The position numbers were made by a program, and so were the translations under genes. From contig NC_084807.1 in assembly GCF_963583255.1 (NCBI RefSeq), positions 7,110,872-7,174,871 on the forward strand: 64,000 bases of DNA, given 5' to 3'. The DNA is from Pyrus communis. Lineage: Eukaryota > Streptophyta > Magnoliopsida > Rosales > Rosaceae. Below are positions 47,747 to 62,400 of the stretch, piece by piece (positions within the stretch are counted from its first letter, which is position 1; every line of letters begins with the position of its first letter). Below the pieces are notes generated by a model that saw only the letters and a program-made list of their open reading frames with translations, was not told where the DNA came from and made no database searches.

Positions 47747-48250
47747 ATGTGAAGTTTGTCATGAGACAACCGTCAAACCAAAATAGAGAGTCGTGGAGGG
47801 ATGAAAGAATGCCATTTAACTTTAGCCTAAGCGCAATCAAAATGTTTACTTCAAAGAAGCTCATGCCCAAAAGAAAATTAAAATTGCCCCAGTAGAGGAG
47901 GATAGTTACTTTTGTCATCTTCCACTGTTAAAAAGGAGAGGAAGTGTTACAGGAGAAATGACGGGAAATAAAGAAGGATTGATAATCAAATCCTCCAACC
48001 ATATTTATCAAACCAAAAGAAAACTGACATTCCATAATCAATAAGCCAACGACTATGATTATTTAAATAGGGTAAAGCACGCTTCAAACCATACCACACT
48101 GAAGATCGCAAGTAGACATCTTTTTTTTTCTTTTCCATATGGTGCCAGAGGAACACGTTGACGTGCAAAAAAAACCCCACAAAAATGAAGATTGTGGAGG
48201 GCAACAACCTCGAGATGACAAATGAAGAGATTCGTCTAGTTGAGTTAAGT

Positions 48251-52227
<3,977 letters not shown>

Positions 52228-53155
52228 GCTTTCCTAATTTTGTGTAGGACAATTTGGAGGAAGTGATTATTAGCCATCCTAAGCAATTCATCATTGGAAA
52301 GATCAAGAGTATGAGTTGATGTAGTTCCTTATCATTTGTCAAAGATTATTAGAACCTACATAAAGAATGTGATGATCCTTTAGAATTATTATTTACCTTC
52401 TGGTAAAAAAATTGATCCTTTCTTCTATCTGTTTTTTTATACAAAGGTTATGTGGTCGTTGTCCTCCTACTATTGTTTTTACAAATAAATAAAATTTAGT
52501 GTTGTAGGAAATTAAGAACTTATTCAGCATAGCAAGAGGCTTGTAGCTCAGTGAATCAAAAGTATTGTTAACTCTTGCATCTTAATTCCCGAGTTTGATT
52601 GCTCCACTCTGATATCTCGTTTGTTTAAGAAAAGACTTTATCACTTTAAACAAAACTAGAAAGAAAACAATTCACGAGTTATACTTAGTATAAACACCCA
52701 TCCAGATAATGCCATCCACCTCAGCTTTGGGATGACTTAATCCAATAAAGACATTACCAGCCAAGTTTAACGTTAATTATGTATCTAATAAGCAACTGCC
52801 ATGCCCATATAATGATAGCAGATCTTGGTCCATTGAGTCCAAGAAGGTAAGAACTCCAACCTGTCCAATGCTTCTTCGGCCAAATACGATAGACAAGTGG
52901 GACTTGCATTATGAGCAAGCTGTGCGAAAAACCGCTTCTTTTTTCCAGTTTCACACCAACTTGGGTGAAATGGGGTTCTACCGGGAAACCATGGATTTTT
53001 TAGTTTTCACCATTGGTTACCATTTGAGTCACTGGAATGGAATGAGATAAGAATCTATGTGAACATGGCTACAGGCTCCTTGCTTGCATGTTTGGATTTA
53101 CCAACCGCCACACTAACTTCATTGCACATGGAAAATGGGCATGCAAAGACCACAA

Positions 53156-53197
<42 letters not shown>

Positions 53198-53238
53198 TGC
53201 AATAGCATTCCGCTTTTCTCACACAATCATATATAGTC
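52228..53238. other. Intergenic DNA with a SINE-like unit and (GT)n
   Basis: The first 200 bases are the likely 3' UTR of the GH9 gene. A (GT)n run lies at 53156-53192, just upstream of the expansin relic. No further gene is seen. Confidence 0.5.
52538..52640 (+). repeat. tRNA-derived SINE, promoter decayed
   Basis: AGAGGCTTGTAGCTCAGTGAA contains a box A (TAGCTCAGTG). About 40 bases on, CCCGAGTTTGATTGCTCC is a damaged box B (GTTCGANTC expected). CTGATATCTCGTTTGT closes the unit. This order matches a tRNA-derived SINE type of Rosaceae as I recall it. No TSD found. Confidence 0.5.
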
Positions 53239-53880
53239 ATGGCTAAGTTTCAGAACTTGTTTCCATGGGCAGTGTCCATGGCTCTTTTGGTTCCAGCCAT
53301 GGGCAACAAAAGCGCCATTGGCCGAGAAAGCCGTGAGCAATGATTGGGACGATGCACACGCAACGCTTTATGGTGACATGGGTGGATAGGAACCATGAGT
53401 AAGTGAAGAATTTTTTATTTTATTCACCGGTTTCATATAACACCTCTCTCTCACGGTAGTACTGAACCCATTTAGTGCCGTATGTAATATGAGAGGAATG
53501 TAAATAAAACCGGCACATACAAAATTTTTGTTTCCGATACATGGATAGTTTTAACTTGATCTATTTCTTGTACTTTAAACAGAAGGCGCATATGGATATA
53601 CCGTGATCTTTGCCAAGAAGGCTATGGCTCGGAGACAACAGCTGTAGAGTACTATTCAACAACGGGCTCGTTTGCGGTGCTTGTTTCGAGGTAATGTGCG
53701 TCGATCATCCACAATGGTGTCCTCCTAATGTTGGGACTATCAAACTTACAGCAAACAACTTACGCTGCTTTCGCCCTTCTTGTTTTAACCCTTCAACAAC
53801 TAATGTTGAAGCAGAGAGAGCGGGAGAGACGGCCAAAATTGGCTATATTAACATATCATTTAGGATTTATAGTTATATGT
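53239..53880 (+). pseudogene. Broken alpha-expansin
   Basis: Starting at ATG 53239, a signal peptide-like frame stops after about 34 codons. In another frame comes HATLYGDMGG, the start of the mature expansin fold. After an intron-like gap (about 53397-53581, acceptor TTTAAACAG) come GAYGY in one frame and CQEGYGSETTA in the next. FNNGLVCGACFEVMCVDHPQWC follows in a third, then about 25 residues of decayed match. So there are several frame breaks. The HFD-containing middle and the C-terminal carbohydrate-binding domain are absent. The intron sits where alpha-expansins have one, so this is a decayed gene copy, not a retrocopy. Confidence 0.82.
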
Positions 53881-54207
53881 AATCGACTGCATAGCGTCTT
53901 GCTCTTTAACTACACAAATTACATCAAGAACTTCATATCAACACTCACCGCAAACGATGAGAGGAGATGGCGTCTCCAGTCACAAATCACCAACATATTC
54001 TTCTGCAGAGCAGAATCTTCCGTTCAGAACTCACTCTGATATGAAGGCCCTATCAACTTGGCAGCTCACATATACCCAGCCACAACAAGTAGAATGTAAC
54101 CATGGAAAGGAAGGACCACACTGAAACGTGAATGGATCCTATCTCAGTGAAAAACTTTCGGTAAACCCGATAAATTAGAGCAGATTTTCCCAAACATTCA
54201 AGAAGTA
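53881..54207. other. Intergenic gap and 3' region of the PPR gene
   Basis: No gene seen. The minus-strand PPR transcript must end somewhere in this interval. Confidence 0.5.
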
Positions 54208-56722
54208 TCACGGGGTAGTGTCCTGCAATTGGTTCAAAAGAAATTCTGACCCGTCATCTGCTTTCTCATCATCATCCTCATTAACAATAGTTTTATCATT
54301 AACATCATCAGTTAAGCCAAGAAATGATGCATACAACTTATTTTTTAGCTGTCCTGACTGCCTCAAAAGTCCCATCAAAACCTCTTTGCTTACCGAATCA
54401 GATTCTTGCTCACAAAGTTCGAGGAAGGCAGAAACATTTACCGGCTTTGGCCGCCAACTCTTTGATCCCTCAGCAGAAAAAGCTTCTTTCCAGCAGGATA
54501 ATGCCTCAGAAATTCTCTTCTCTTCCATATGCCCTTCAGCGAGGGACTCCCATGTACTCGAGTTGGGTTTTCCTCCTACATCAACCATGTGGTCATAGAA
54601 ACTTTGGGCAGAATCAAAATCCCCTTCTTTAATATAAAACACTATAAAAAGATTTGCAATTCTAGGGTCGTATGTTGACTTAACCGCCAGCCATTCCTCA
54701 TAAAGCTTCTCAGCCCCTTCAACATCACCTAATCTGAGCAGAGAAGACATTATAGCATGGTAACCCAAATTCGGAATACTGGGAAAAATTGCTTTGTATA
54801 CATTCCACACCCGATAAGCCTCCTCTTTCTTGCCAACACTGCCGTAAAGACTTAAAAGATAATGATAAGGTATCCGATCCCGACCTGTGATTCTACTCTC
54901 AACCTTCCTCAGGCAAGCTTCGGCTTTGTCAAGCTTCCCCATCTTGATGTACATTGTAGCCATTGTGCTGAATGTGGTCCAGTTGGGATTAATGGTTCTG
55001 TCCACTTTCATCTTTTCAAAAACCTCTTCCATCCGTTCTGCAGATCCTTGGGATCCACGAGACGATAACCAGATATTGTAGGAGTATATATCTAGCTGGA
55101 TGTTTTTCTCTATCATTTCAGAAATAATCGAATCAACTTTAGCATAGTCTTTTAGATTCATATAGAGTGTCATCATCACATTAAATGGAAGAGATTGCAA
55201 TGCATGACCTTTAGTTCTCATTTTATCCAGTAATGCTTCTGCCTTCTCTTTCATTGTAGCCCAAACATAGGCATTGAGTAGAGCCCCATATATTCTCCTG
55301 TCCTTTAATGTATCTGGCAGGCTCAGGAAGTAATTTTCAGCGCTAGCAACTCCCCGAACTTTAGCAAATAAATCTAGTTGAATTGCAGCATCGCTAGTGG
55401 ATATTCTAAACCTCTCTCCTCTGTTGCTCATCCAATCATACACCTGCAGGGTGCATGAAAAATTCAGAACCGATAATACAACATGCCATATTGTCTCTCC
55501 AATACGACATGCCATCTTGCCTCTCCAATTCAAAAAATACAGCAAATCAGGTGAAATTTACGACTTTACCACTTCTATCCTCAGACTTCTCCACTCCATG
55601 TCATTCAGTAATAAAATCTTACTCTCTCTCGCTTTGGTTCATATGAGTCAAAACCTTCCGTATGGTCATAGAGCCCTTATGAAATAAATCAATTTAGAAT
55701 CCAGGTTACATTTTCATTTGTATATATTGGCTTACTATAAGGTGACAAACAAAAATTACTAAAAGTTTCAAGATATTGTAAGAGTTGGCCTGTAACGAAA
55801 ACATCCTTTCAGAGACTATTCCATTTCGCAATCACAGTATACAGATACTTGATGATTTTTCATTTTATACGAACATGCATAATGCAGTCTAATATAAGCA
55901 ATCTCAAGAAATCTTGAGAGAATCAGCAGTTGTGACATATAAAAATCTCATTGTTCTTTCAGCTAACAGACTCGAAATAGGCCTTTAAACTGGTAATCGG
56001 TTGCTTAACACTTTAGGCCAAGAGTTTCCAAATACCGATACTATAACCTAGAGAAACATATGAACTGCATTACCTAAACCAATGCATGATTGTACCGAAA
56101 CATGAGAAACAAGACTTTCAGACCAATCAATTTAAATAGTAAATTTGATTTTTCACTTACCTATCAATAAAAGTACACTCAGAAACACCAAATTGAAAAA
56201 CCCAATGTCGAATTTACCCAGGAGCATAAAAACACAGATTCAACTGAAGCATTTCCCAGCAAAACTATGAATGACCCACTAATCAAAACACCCTAAACCC
56301 ACAAAATAACAGCACAAAATACAAAATTTCAGTATAAAAATCACTTCTTTTACCTCAAGAGCTCTGTCATAGCGCTTGTACTTCCGCAATTCCTTGACCA
56401 CTCTACAAAGCTCCCACTTGGTGAGCTTCCTGCCCTCCTTCTCCCACTGGTTCAACACGTCAGCAGACCGCACTTCGGGGTCCTCCGTGAGCGATATTTT
56501 CCGGTAAATGGCGTTCCATTTGACCATGGGCCTCCGCTCGTAGTCCACGGTGCCATAGTTGTGGACTTGGGATATGGAGCAGAAGATGGCGGGGAGTTTT
56601 AGAAAATTTATGGAACCGGGCAGGGTCCGAGTTGGGATTTTGCATGGGAGGGGGCGGGAGTAGGAGAGGGAGGAGGAGAGGATGGCGTTGTGGTGGTGGT
56701 GGACGGAAGTGTGGTGAAGCAT
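54208..56722 (-). CDS. P-class pentatricopeptide-repeat protein, organellar
   Basis: Two exons on the minus strand, 56722-56354 and 55443-54208, with a 910-bp GT-AG intron, give 534 residues. The N-terminus is His/Ser/Arg-rich and poor in acidic residues for about 50 positions, like an organelle-targeting peptide. TVDYERRPMVKWNAIYRKISL and LTKWELCRVVKELRKYKRYDRALEVYDWM follow, the signature opening of the At1g02150/At4g02820 group. About eight to ten degenerate 35-residue repeats occupy residues 115-460, for example PFNVMMTLYMNLKDYAKVDSI and WTTFSTMATMYIKMGKLDKA. The tail is acidic (NEDDDEKADDGSE). No E or DYW editing domain is present, so it likely binds an organellar transcript for stability, splicing or translation. 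Organelle (mitochondrion or plastid) and target RNA are not readable here. Confidence 0.93.
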
Positions 56723-57076
56723 TTTGTTTGGTGGAGGAGAGTTTATCGTTAAATTTATAGACTAAATTTATTACAGAGATTAAATTTACAAACTAATAGA
56801 AATGGGGTGAGAGAGGGAGTGGAAGTTTGTGAAAACACTTCATGGCCCTATTATTTTCATTTCCTCTTTCTTCTTTTATTTTCTTTCTTTTCCTAAAAAT
56901 AAATTTATTTATAGTAGAAGTCTAAACTCTCTAAGTAATGTTTTATTTTATTTTTTCATACAAAAAATTTTTACTCTAAAGAGTGGACGAATAAACTCAC
57001 TCTTCATGAGATTCAAACATAAAAATACTACTAAAGTATAGTAGTAATTTGCAATTCTAAAGTAATTTTAAGATTA
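56723..57076. other. Upstream region of the PPR gene
   Basis: AT-rich, with no clear TATA box identified and no other gene seen. Confidence 0.4.
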
Positions 57077-57230
57077 ACACTTAGTACTACGGTCTAATGG
57101 TACTCATCTTCACTTGTAAGTGAAATGTCTTAGATTCGATTATCTCCAAAGGCGAAGTTGAATCACATTATTACTAGCTCATCTTAAAGCTAAGTTCACC
57201 TCCCCTCCTTAGTGTAAATAATATTTTTTG
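57077..57230 (+). mobile_element. SINE with 17-bp target-site duplication
   Basis: AAGTAATTTTAAGATTA (57060-57076) and AAGTAATTTTAAAATTA (57231-57247) match at 16 of 17 and bracket a 154-bp unit. The unit has a box A-like GGTCTAATGGTACTC and a box B-like TTAGATTCGATTATC about 40 bases apart. The body includes GGCGAAGTTGAATCACATTA and the tail TAGTGTAAATAATATTTTTTG. Long TSD, tRNA-like promoter and T-rich tail are diagnostic of a SINE. A 3' fragment of the same family lies at 7425-7512. Confidence 0.85.
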
Positions 57231-57649
57231 AAGTAATTTTAAAATTACAAAATTTGAGTTCAATTTAATAACCCCAGAACCAAGAGGTTTTCTATGATAA
57301 GGATGTCATATTTTTTCAAAAAATAGAAAAGGACTGTCCACATCTTTCTTTAAGGCTACCCATAATACATTTTAATTATCAAAACAATCTATATTTTAGG
57401 TTTTCTTTCGATAATCATCACATAAAATTTTCAAGGCAAATTAATTACTCATTTTAAATTTTTGAGAAATTATAATTTATTGGATAAAATAAAATGAAAC
57501 TATGGATAATCAAACGTAAAGGGGAATGCTAGCAAACTTCTCGTTTGGACATTTTCATTTAACTTTTCCGCCTCTCTATCTCATCTTGCAATGTTGCTTA
57601 ATGATCAGAATTGTCTACTTTTTAGATCACTACTTAAAATCCTCAATGT
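57231..57649. other. AT-rich intergenic DNA before the copia element
   Basis: No gene seen. Confidence 0.4.
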
Positions 57650-57928
57650 TGTTGCAGTCCTATTGGATTAGGAATGTGATTGTGTAAATCCTAGTGTATC
57701 TAGGAGTATCTTGTATATTCCCTTTAGTAGTTTAATTCCTATTAAAGACGTAATCTTATTAGGGTAAGGTTTCTACCAATCCTACTACTATAAATAAAAG
57801 CATAAGGGGGTGATGCAATACACACTTTAGAATTACATATCTCTCTTTTCTCTCTGTTGTCGTCGACCCCTCTCCTTCTCTGCCCTTTATACAGTTCAGT
57901 CAAATAGGCCTACAATACTTTATCAACA
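57650..57928 (+). repeat. 5' LTR of the copia element
   Basis: It begins TGTTGCAGTCCTATTGG and ends TTTATCAACA (TG...CA), with CTACTACTATAAATAAA as the TATA region. The 279 bases align end to end with the solo LTR at 47391-47659. The left flank is AATGT. The partner LTR, if present, lies beyond the window. Confidence 0.8.
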
Positions 57929-59414
57929 CGCTCTTGCTAGAAGCTAAGGAACCGAAGGATCGTAGGAGGAGGATCTCTTCTACAAATTCAAAGGCTTTCA
58001 ATTGTTTTCTGCCAATCAGGTTCTTCTAAAATAAATTAAGATATTTGAAAAAACTTTGAAGCATGAAAACATTCCCCATGATGCATGAACCCCCTATATT
58101 TATATTTTCCTTCCAATTATATATATTGTATATATGCCTATATATTTTGTCAATATATATACTTGTTCATACAACACGCAATTATGATATGTGGAATTTG
58201 TGAGTCCAAGTATCGAAATTAATTTAGAAGCAATTAGGGTTTTTAACCCTAGAATTCGAGAAAAAAAAGCTAGGATTTTTTGCGGCCGAGCCGCGACATC
58301 ACTGCCGCGCCACCGTCGGTACCACCACCGCCATACCCCGTCGTTGGCCTAAAGCCTAGCTACATGGACCATCTTGGGACACAACACTCGCAGTAGCCCT
58401 TTGGGCTTGTTGCCTCTGCGCAATACAACTAGGCTTCGACCTGGTTTAAGTTTCACACGAGCATGAAGACCCAAGCCCACCAGCACGTCTGCAGCATTGC
58501 TGGGCCAAAACCCTGCAGCTTGGCCTGATCTACTAGCAAGCCTTTGTGCTTGTTGGGCTTTGTCCTAACTCCGACCCACAACCAAACAGCCAGCCTAGTA
58601 GGCTGGGCTTGTTCCCCCAGCCCAAAATCAAAGCCAGCTTCGTTGGATTTCGCACGCACCCACCTTTCAGGCCAGCCCCGTGCTGGGCCTATGCACCCGC
58701 GCCGTTTCGGCTTAAAACGTCAACAGCTTCACTGCTGGGCTCGTCCCAATTACATGGCCCGTGGCCTACAGCCATGATTTGGGCTGCCTTCGTAACCACC
58801 CGAGGCCTAATATGCCCTTTAAGGCTTTGCCCTACTCACGGCACCCAAGCCTAATGTTATTGGGCTATGGTTTTTCGAATCCAATGCTAATTTTTTTAGC
58901 ATTTTAAATCATTTTAACCCGAATGTTATTATTATTTTTTGCTTCTACGATCGACCTCGTATGGTCCAATCTATTGAATTAATTAAAGTGACCAACAGTC
59001 CATTAATCAGACAATTAATCCAAAATTATTGGCCTGGAGTTCACTTTTTGGCATTAATGATTCAATAAATTTTTTCGTTTCTTTAAACCGTTGACTATCT
59101 TTCGTAGTCCCGACGCACTCACACTTAGGTTCCTTAAGCAATCCATAAATTCACTACACTTTATTGTATGTTGTATTCTGTGTTCTTGCAGGTACCCTAT
59201 ATGAACTAAACGTTCATAACTAAATCGAACCTACAGTTTCGAATTTAGTGTCTTTGAAACCCGAGGTTTTCATTCAAAACTTACCACATGAAACTCGTAG
59301 CTTTCATACTTAAATTAAACCAATACATGTCTATAGAACCCGAATGTTCTATAATGTATGTTTATGGATTTCCATATGATTAACCATGTTTTCTTATACC
59401 CTTTGTTTAAGGAC
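57929..59414 (+). other. Untranslated leader of the copia element
   Basis: The sequence right after the LTR (CGCTCTTGCTAG) does not show the usual TGGTATCAGAGC primer site; see findings. From about 58270 to 58860 the leader is unusually GC-rich and coding-like in composition, with repeated GGGCTTG and AGCCCA words, but has no recognisable protein. Confidence 0.5.
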
Positions 59415-60407
59415 ATGTCGAACATGAACAAGCACAATTTCACCGCTCTAGAAGTTTCTGGAAGAAGTGGGTTCAAGATGTGAAGCTCTATCTTACTGCA
59501 AAGAGTTTTAAAGCTATTATCGAGGAACCAATCAACGATGAACCCACCGATGAAGCTCAGAAAGCTACTACTATGATCTTCATTCGAAGACACATCCATG
59601 ATGCACTGCAGACCGAGTGCCTCGCGGAGGAGGATCCACGTACCTTCTGGCTTGCTCTGGCGGAACGCTTCGATCATCAGAAAGACATTTACTTGCCTGA
59701 AACAAGACATGACTAGCAGCATTTACGCTTCGAAGACTTTTAAGTCTGTGAATGAATACAACTCTGAAGTTTGTAGAATCCGATCATTACTTAAGTTCTT
59801 TAAAGAGGACTTAACTGAACAAGATATCCTGGAGAAGACATATTCGACCTTCAATGCCACCAATATTGTCACGCAGCAACAATATAGGGCACAGAAGTTC
59901 ACCAAATTTTTGAATTTGATATCTGTTCTACTTCTTGCTGAAAAGCAGAACCAGCTTTTGATGAAGAATCATCAAGCTCGACCTACTAGCTCGAACGCTT
60001 CGCCTGAAGTGAATGTGACCAATCTAACAGCCACAATTGACGTAAACCTCGTCGTGACCGTGGTAATGGGCGGCAAGGCCCACCATGGGCCCAAGGTCCA
60101 CCGAATAGAGGCCCACCCAAGGGAGGAAATTTGACCCAGAAGCGCTAACCCCTTGCCCCGAAGGCCCCAAACTTTAAGAACAAGGGAAAAGCTACCGTTC
60201 AATCGGATTCCATTGAAAATAGACATGTGCTACTGTTGTGGATCAAAGGATCATTGGTTACACGTATGCCGAGCTAACCCCGAGGCTATTGTCAAGTATC
60301 ATTCCCGTCGTATGACTAACTTTGTGCATGTGGAACATCCCGAAGATGCTACTACAACTCCGGAGGTTTCAGATTTTAAGGAGGCATTTGCTCTTATGGA
60401 AGAATAA
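59415..60407 (+). pseudogene. Copia gag remnant with zinc knuckle
   Basis: ATG 59415 opens a frame that stops after 22 codons. The capsid-like sequence continues in another frame (59480-59716: LYLTAKSF, IHDALQTE, FDHQKDIYLPE), then in a third (about 59712-60134: FKSVNEYNSEVCRIRSLL). A fourth segment (60153-60407) has the CX2CX4HX4C zinc knuckle CYCCGSKDHWLHVC. At least three frame breaks make it non-functional. Confidence 0.85.
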
Positions 60408-60659
60408 AGTTTTATTTTTCTAAGACATATTAGGGTGTTTTTATACCCTTAGTGGCCGAACCCAATAGGAGTGGTTGAACTCCCCCCTAAATTTTAGGTT
60501 TATGGTTTAATTTTTGGACAATTTTTCTAAGTCTTTGGAATTATTTGTTTGGTTTGGTTTGTTTTGAATTATGGATAATTATTTTATGGACATTATTTCT
60601 CAAATTGATTAATTGAATGAATGGACTTATATTTATGCATGTGACTTATTCAATTAATT
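60408..60659 (+). other. Spacer between the gag and protease remnants
   Basis: T-rich sequence with no open frame. It may be a decayed part of the polyprotein or untranslated sequence. Confidence 0.3.
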
Positions 60660-61140
60660 TATTTCTACGTATGACTAGTGGGGAAGTTAGTTGTCTGGCT
60701 GATATTGCAACCACACACACCATTGCGTGAGAAACACTATTTCACTAACTTCGTACCTAAGAAAGCACCTCTGACAACCCTCTCAGGCTTATCCAACTTG
60801 ATAGAAGGATACAGAAAGGCCCGTATAATGTTGTCCAATGGTACTAAATTAACCATTAAAGAGGCACTCTATTCTCTACGTTGAACGTTGCTGAGTTTTA
60901 GAGATATTCGAGATAATCAATATCATGTTGAAACCACTGAAGAGAATGGTTCTGAATTTCTTTGTATCACTTCTTGCGAATATGGTCGGAAGCGTATTCA
61001 CGAGAAGTTGGAATGTCTCCTGAGTGGGCTGTACATAACAACCATTCGAGCCCTCGAGACACACCATGTGGCCGGTCCTATGGTTAGGTTCCAGGACACT
61101 CTCCTGCTTTGGCATGATCGAATGGGACATCCCAAATGAG
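60660..61140 (+). pseudogene. Copia protease and GAG-pre-integrase remnant
   Basis: A shifted frame near 60690-60720 retains LADIATTHT, the region of the aspartic protease active site; neighbouring frames give LTTLSGLSNLIEGYRKARI. 60888-61139 encodes the pre-integrase domain ending LLLWHDRMGHP, whose His pair belongs to the integrase zinc finger; TGA follows. Confidence 0.7.
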
Positions 61141-62400
61141 ATATGATGCGCTATATCCTCAAAGTATCATATGGGTATCACTTGAAATCTTATCCCGGCC
61201 ATCCGTTTTGCAAAGCATGCTCCCTGGGGAAGTTGAACATTTAACCCTCAATTACAAAGATTATTCACGACCCTCTTAACTTTCTTCAGAGGATTCAAGG
61301 GGATATTTGTAGACCTATCCAACCAATATACGGACCATTTAGATATTTCATGGTGTTGGTTGATGCATCGACACAATGATCACATGTCTGCTTATTGTCC
61401 ACACACAATGCTGCATTTGCGAAACTCCTAACGCAAATTATTAAGGGTTCACCACCCTGATTATCCGATCAAATCGATTCGACTAGATAATGTTGGAGAG
61501 TTTACGTCACAGACCTTTGACGATTATTACATGTCTGTTGGGATTGCAGTTGAACAATGTACCCCATGTTCACACCTAAAATAGCCTGGCAGAAGCTTTC
61601 ATAAAGCGCATTCAAACGATAACTCAGACTTTGGTTATGCGAACCAATTTGTCAATATCTGCATGAGGCCATGAATATTGCACGCAGATATGTTGGTATG
61701 CCCGAGGCCCACCGCTACCCAACCTTATTCACCGTTACATTTGGTTACTGGATACGAGCCTGACGTCTCGCATTTATGTGTGTTTGGGTGCGCAATCTAT
61801 GTGTCAATAAAGCTGTCACTACGTACCAAAATGGGTCCTCAGAGAAAAATGGGAATCTATATCGGTTATGATTCGCCATCAATTATTCGTTACTTAAAAC
61901 CTTTGACAAGAGATCTCTTTACCGCACATTTTACGGATTGTCACTTCGATGAGGCAGTTTTCTTGTCGTTAAGGGGAGATAAGATCACTAACGTTCCTGT
62001 GGAACACCACGAATTGTCATGGATTACTCCCACTATGTCTTATTTAGATCCCCGCACACCTCAGTCTGAAACTGAAGTGCAACGTATTCTAGATATTCAG
62101 AGCATCGCTCAAAGCATGCCATATCCTTTTACTGATCTAGCAAAAGTGACGAGATTATATATACCCGCTGCAAACACACCTGCAAGGATGGACGTATTTA
62201 ACGTACGCCGTAACACCGCCGTGGAAGGCTGGACCGTCCCCAAGGGTGGGGCGGCTGCACCTCCTACACAGCAAGGTACACTGGCGGCTAACCAATCACC
62301 TGCTCCTACCCTGAAGCGTGGTAGGCCCCCTGGTTCAAAGGATTCACAACCCGAAAAAGGAAAACGGCACAAACTAGTGACCTTAGTTTGAATCCAACCA
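61141..62400 (+). pseudogene. Copia integrase remnant
   Basis: FCKACSLGKL near 61208 supplies the Cys pair of the zinc finger. GPFRYFMVLVDAST (about 61330) and SIRLDNVGEFTSQTFDDY (about 61475) carry catalytic Asp and context. The last open part (61678-62391) has SPLHLVTGYEPDVSHLCVFGCAIYV and a long low-conservation C-terminal tail ending in basic GKRHK. Stops and shifts separate the parts. Confidence 0.8.

Larger units (their letters stand above)
45767..48250 (-). mobile_element. Decayed LINE (L1-type) 3' part, split by insertions
   Basis: On the minus strand, 48200-48090 encodes SSVWYGLKRALPYL...SRWLIDYG, and 47840-47755 encodes WHSFIPPRLSILVWRLSHDKL. Just across the insertion, 46970-46850 encodes PTKAALQQRGICLAS then CRLC. 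Together these are the zinc-binding domain that follows plant LINE reverse transcriptases. 46500-46420 encodes PWVKLNIDGLAKGKS, the start of the RNase H domain. The left edge (TTCAATAAAATTCACC on the minus strand, then an A-rich end at 45767) is the usual LINE 3' end. Many stops and shifts show it is dead. The reverse transcriptase itself is not present. Confidence 0.75.
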
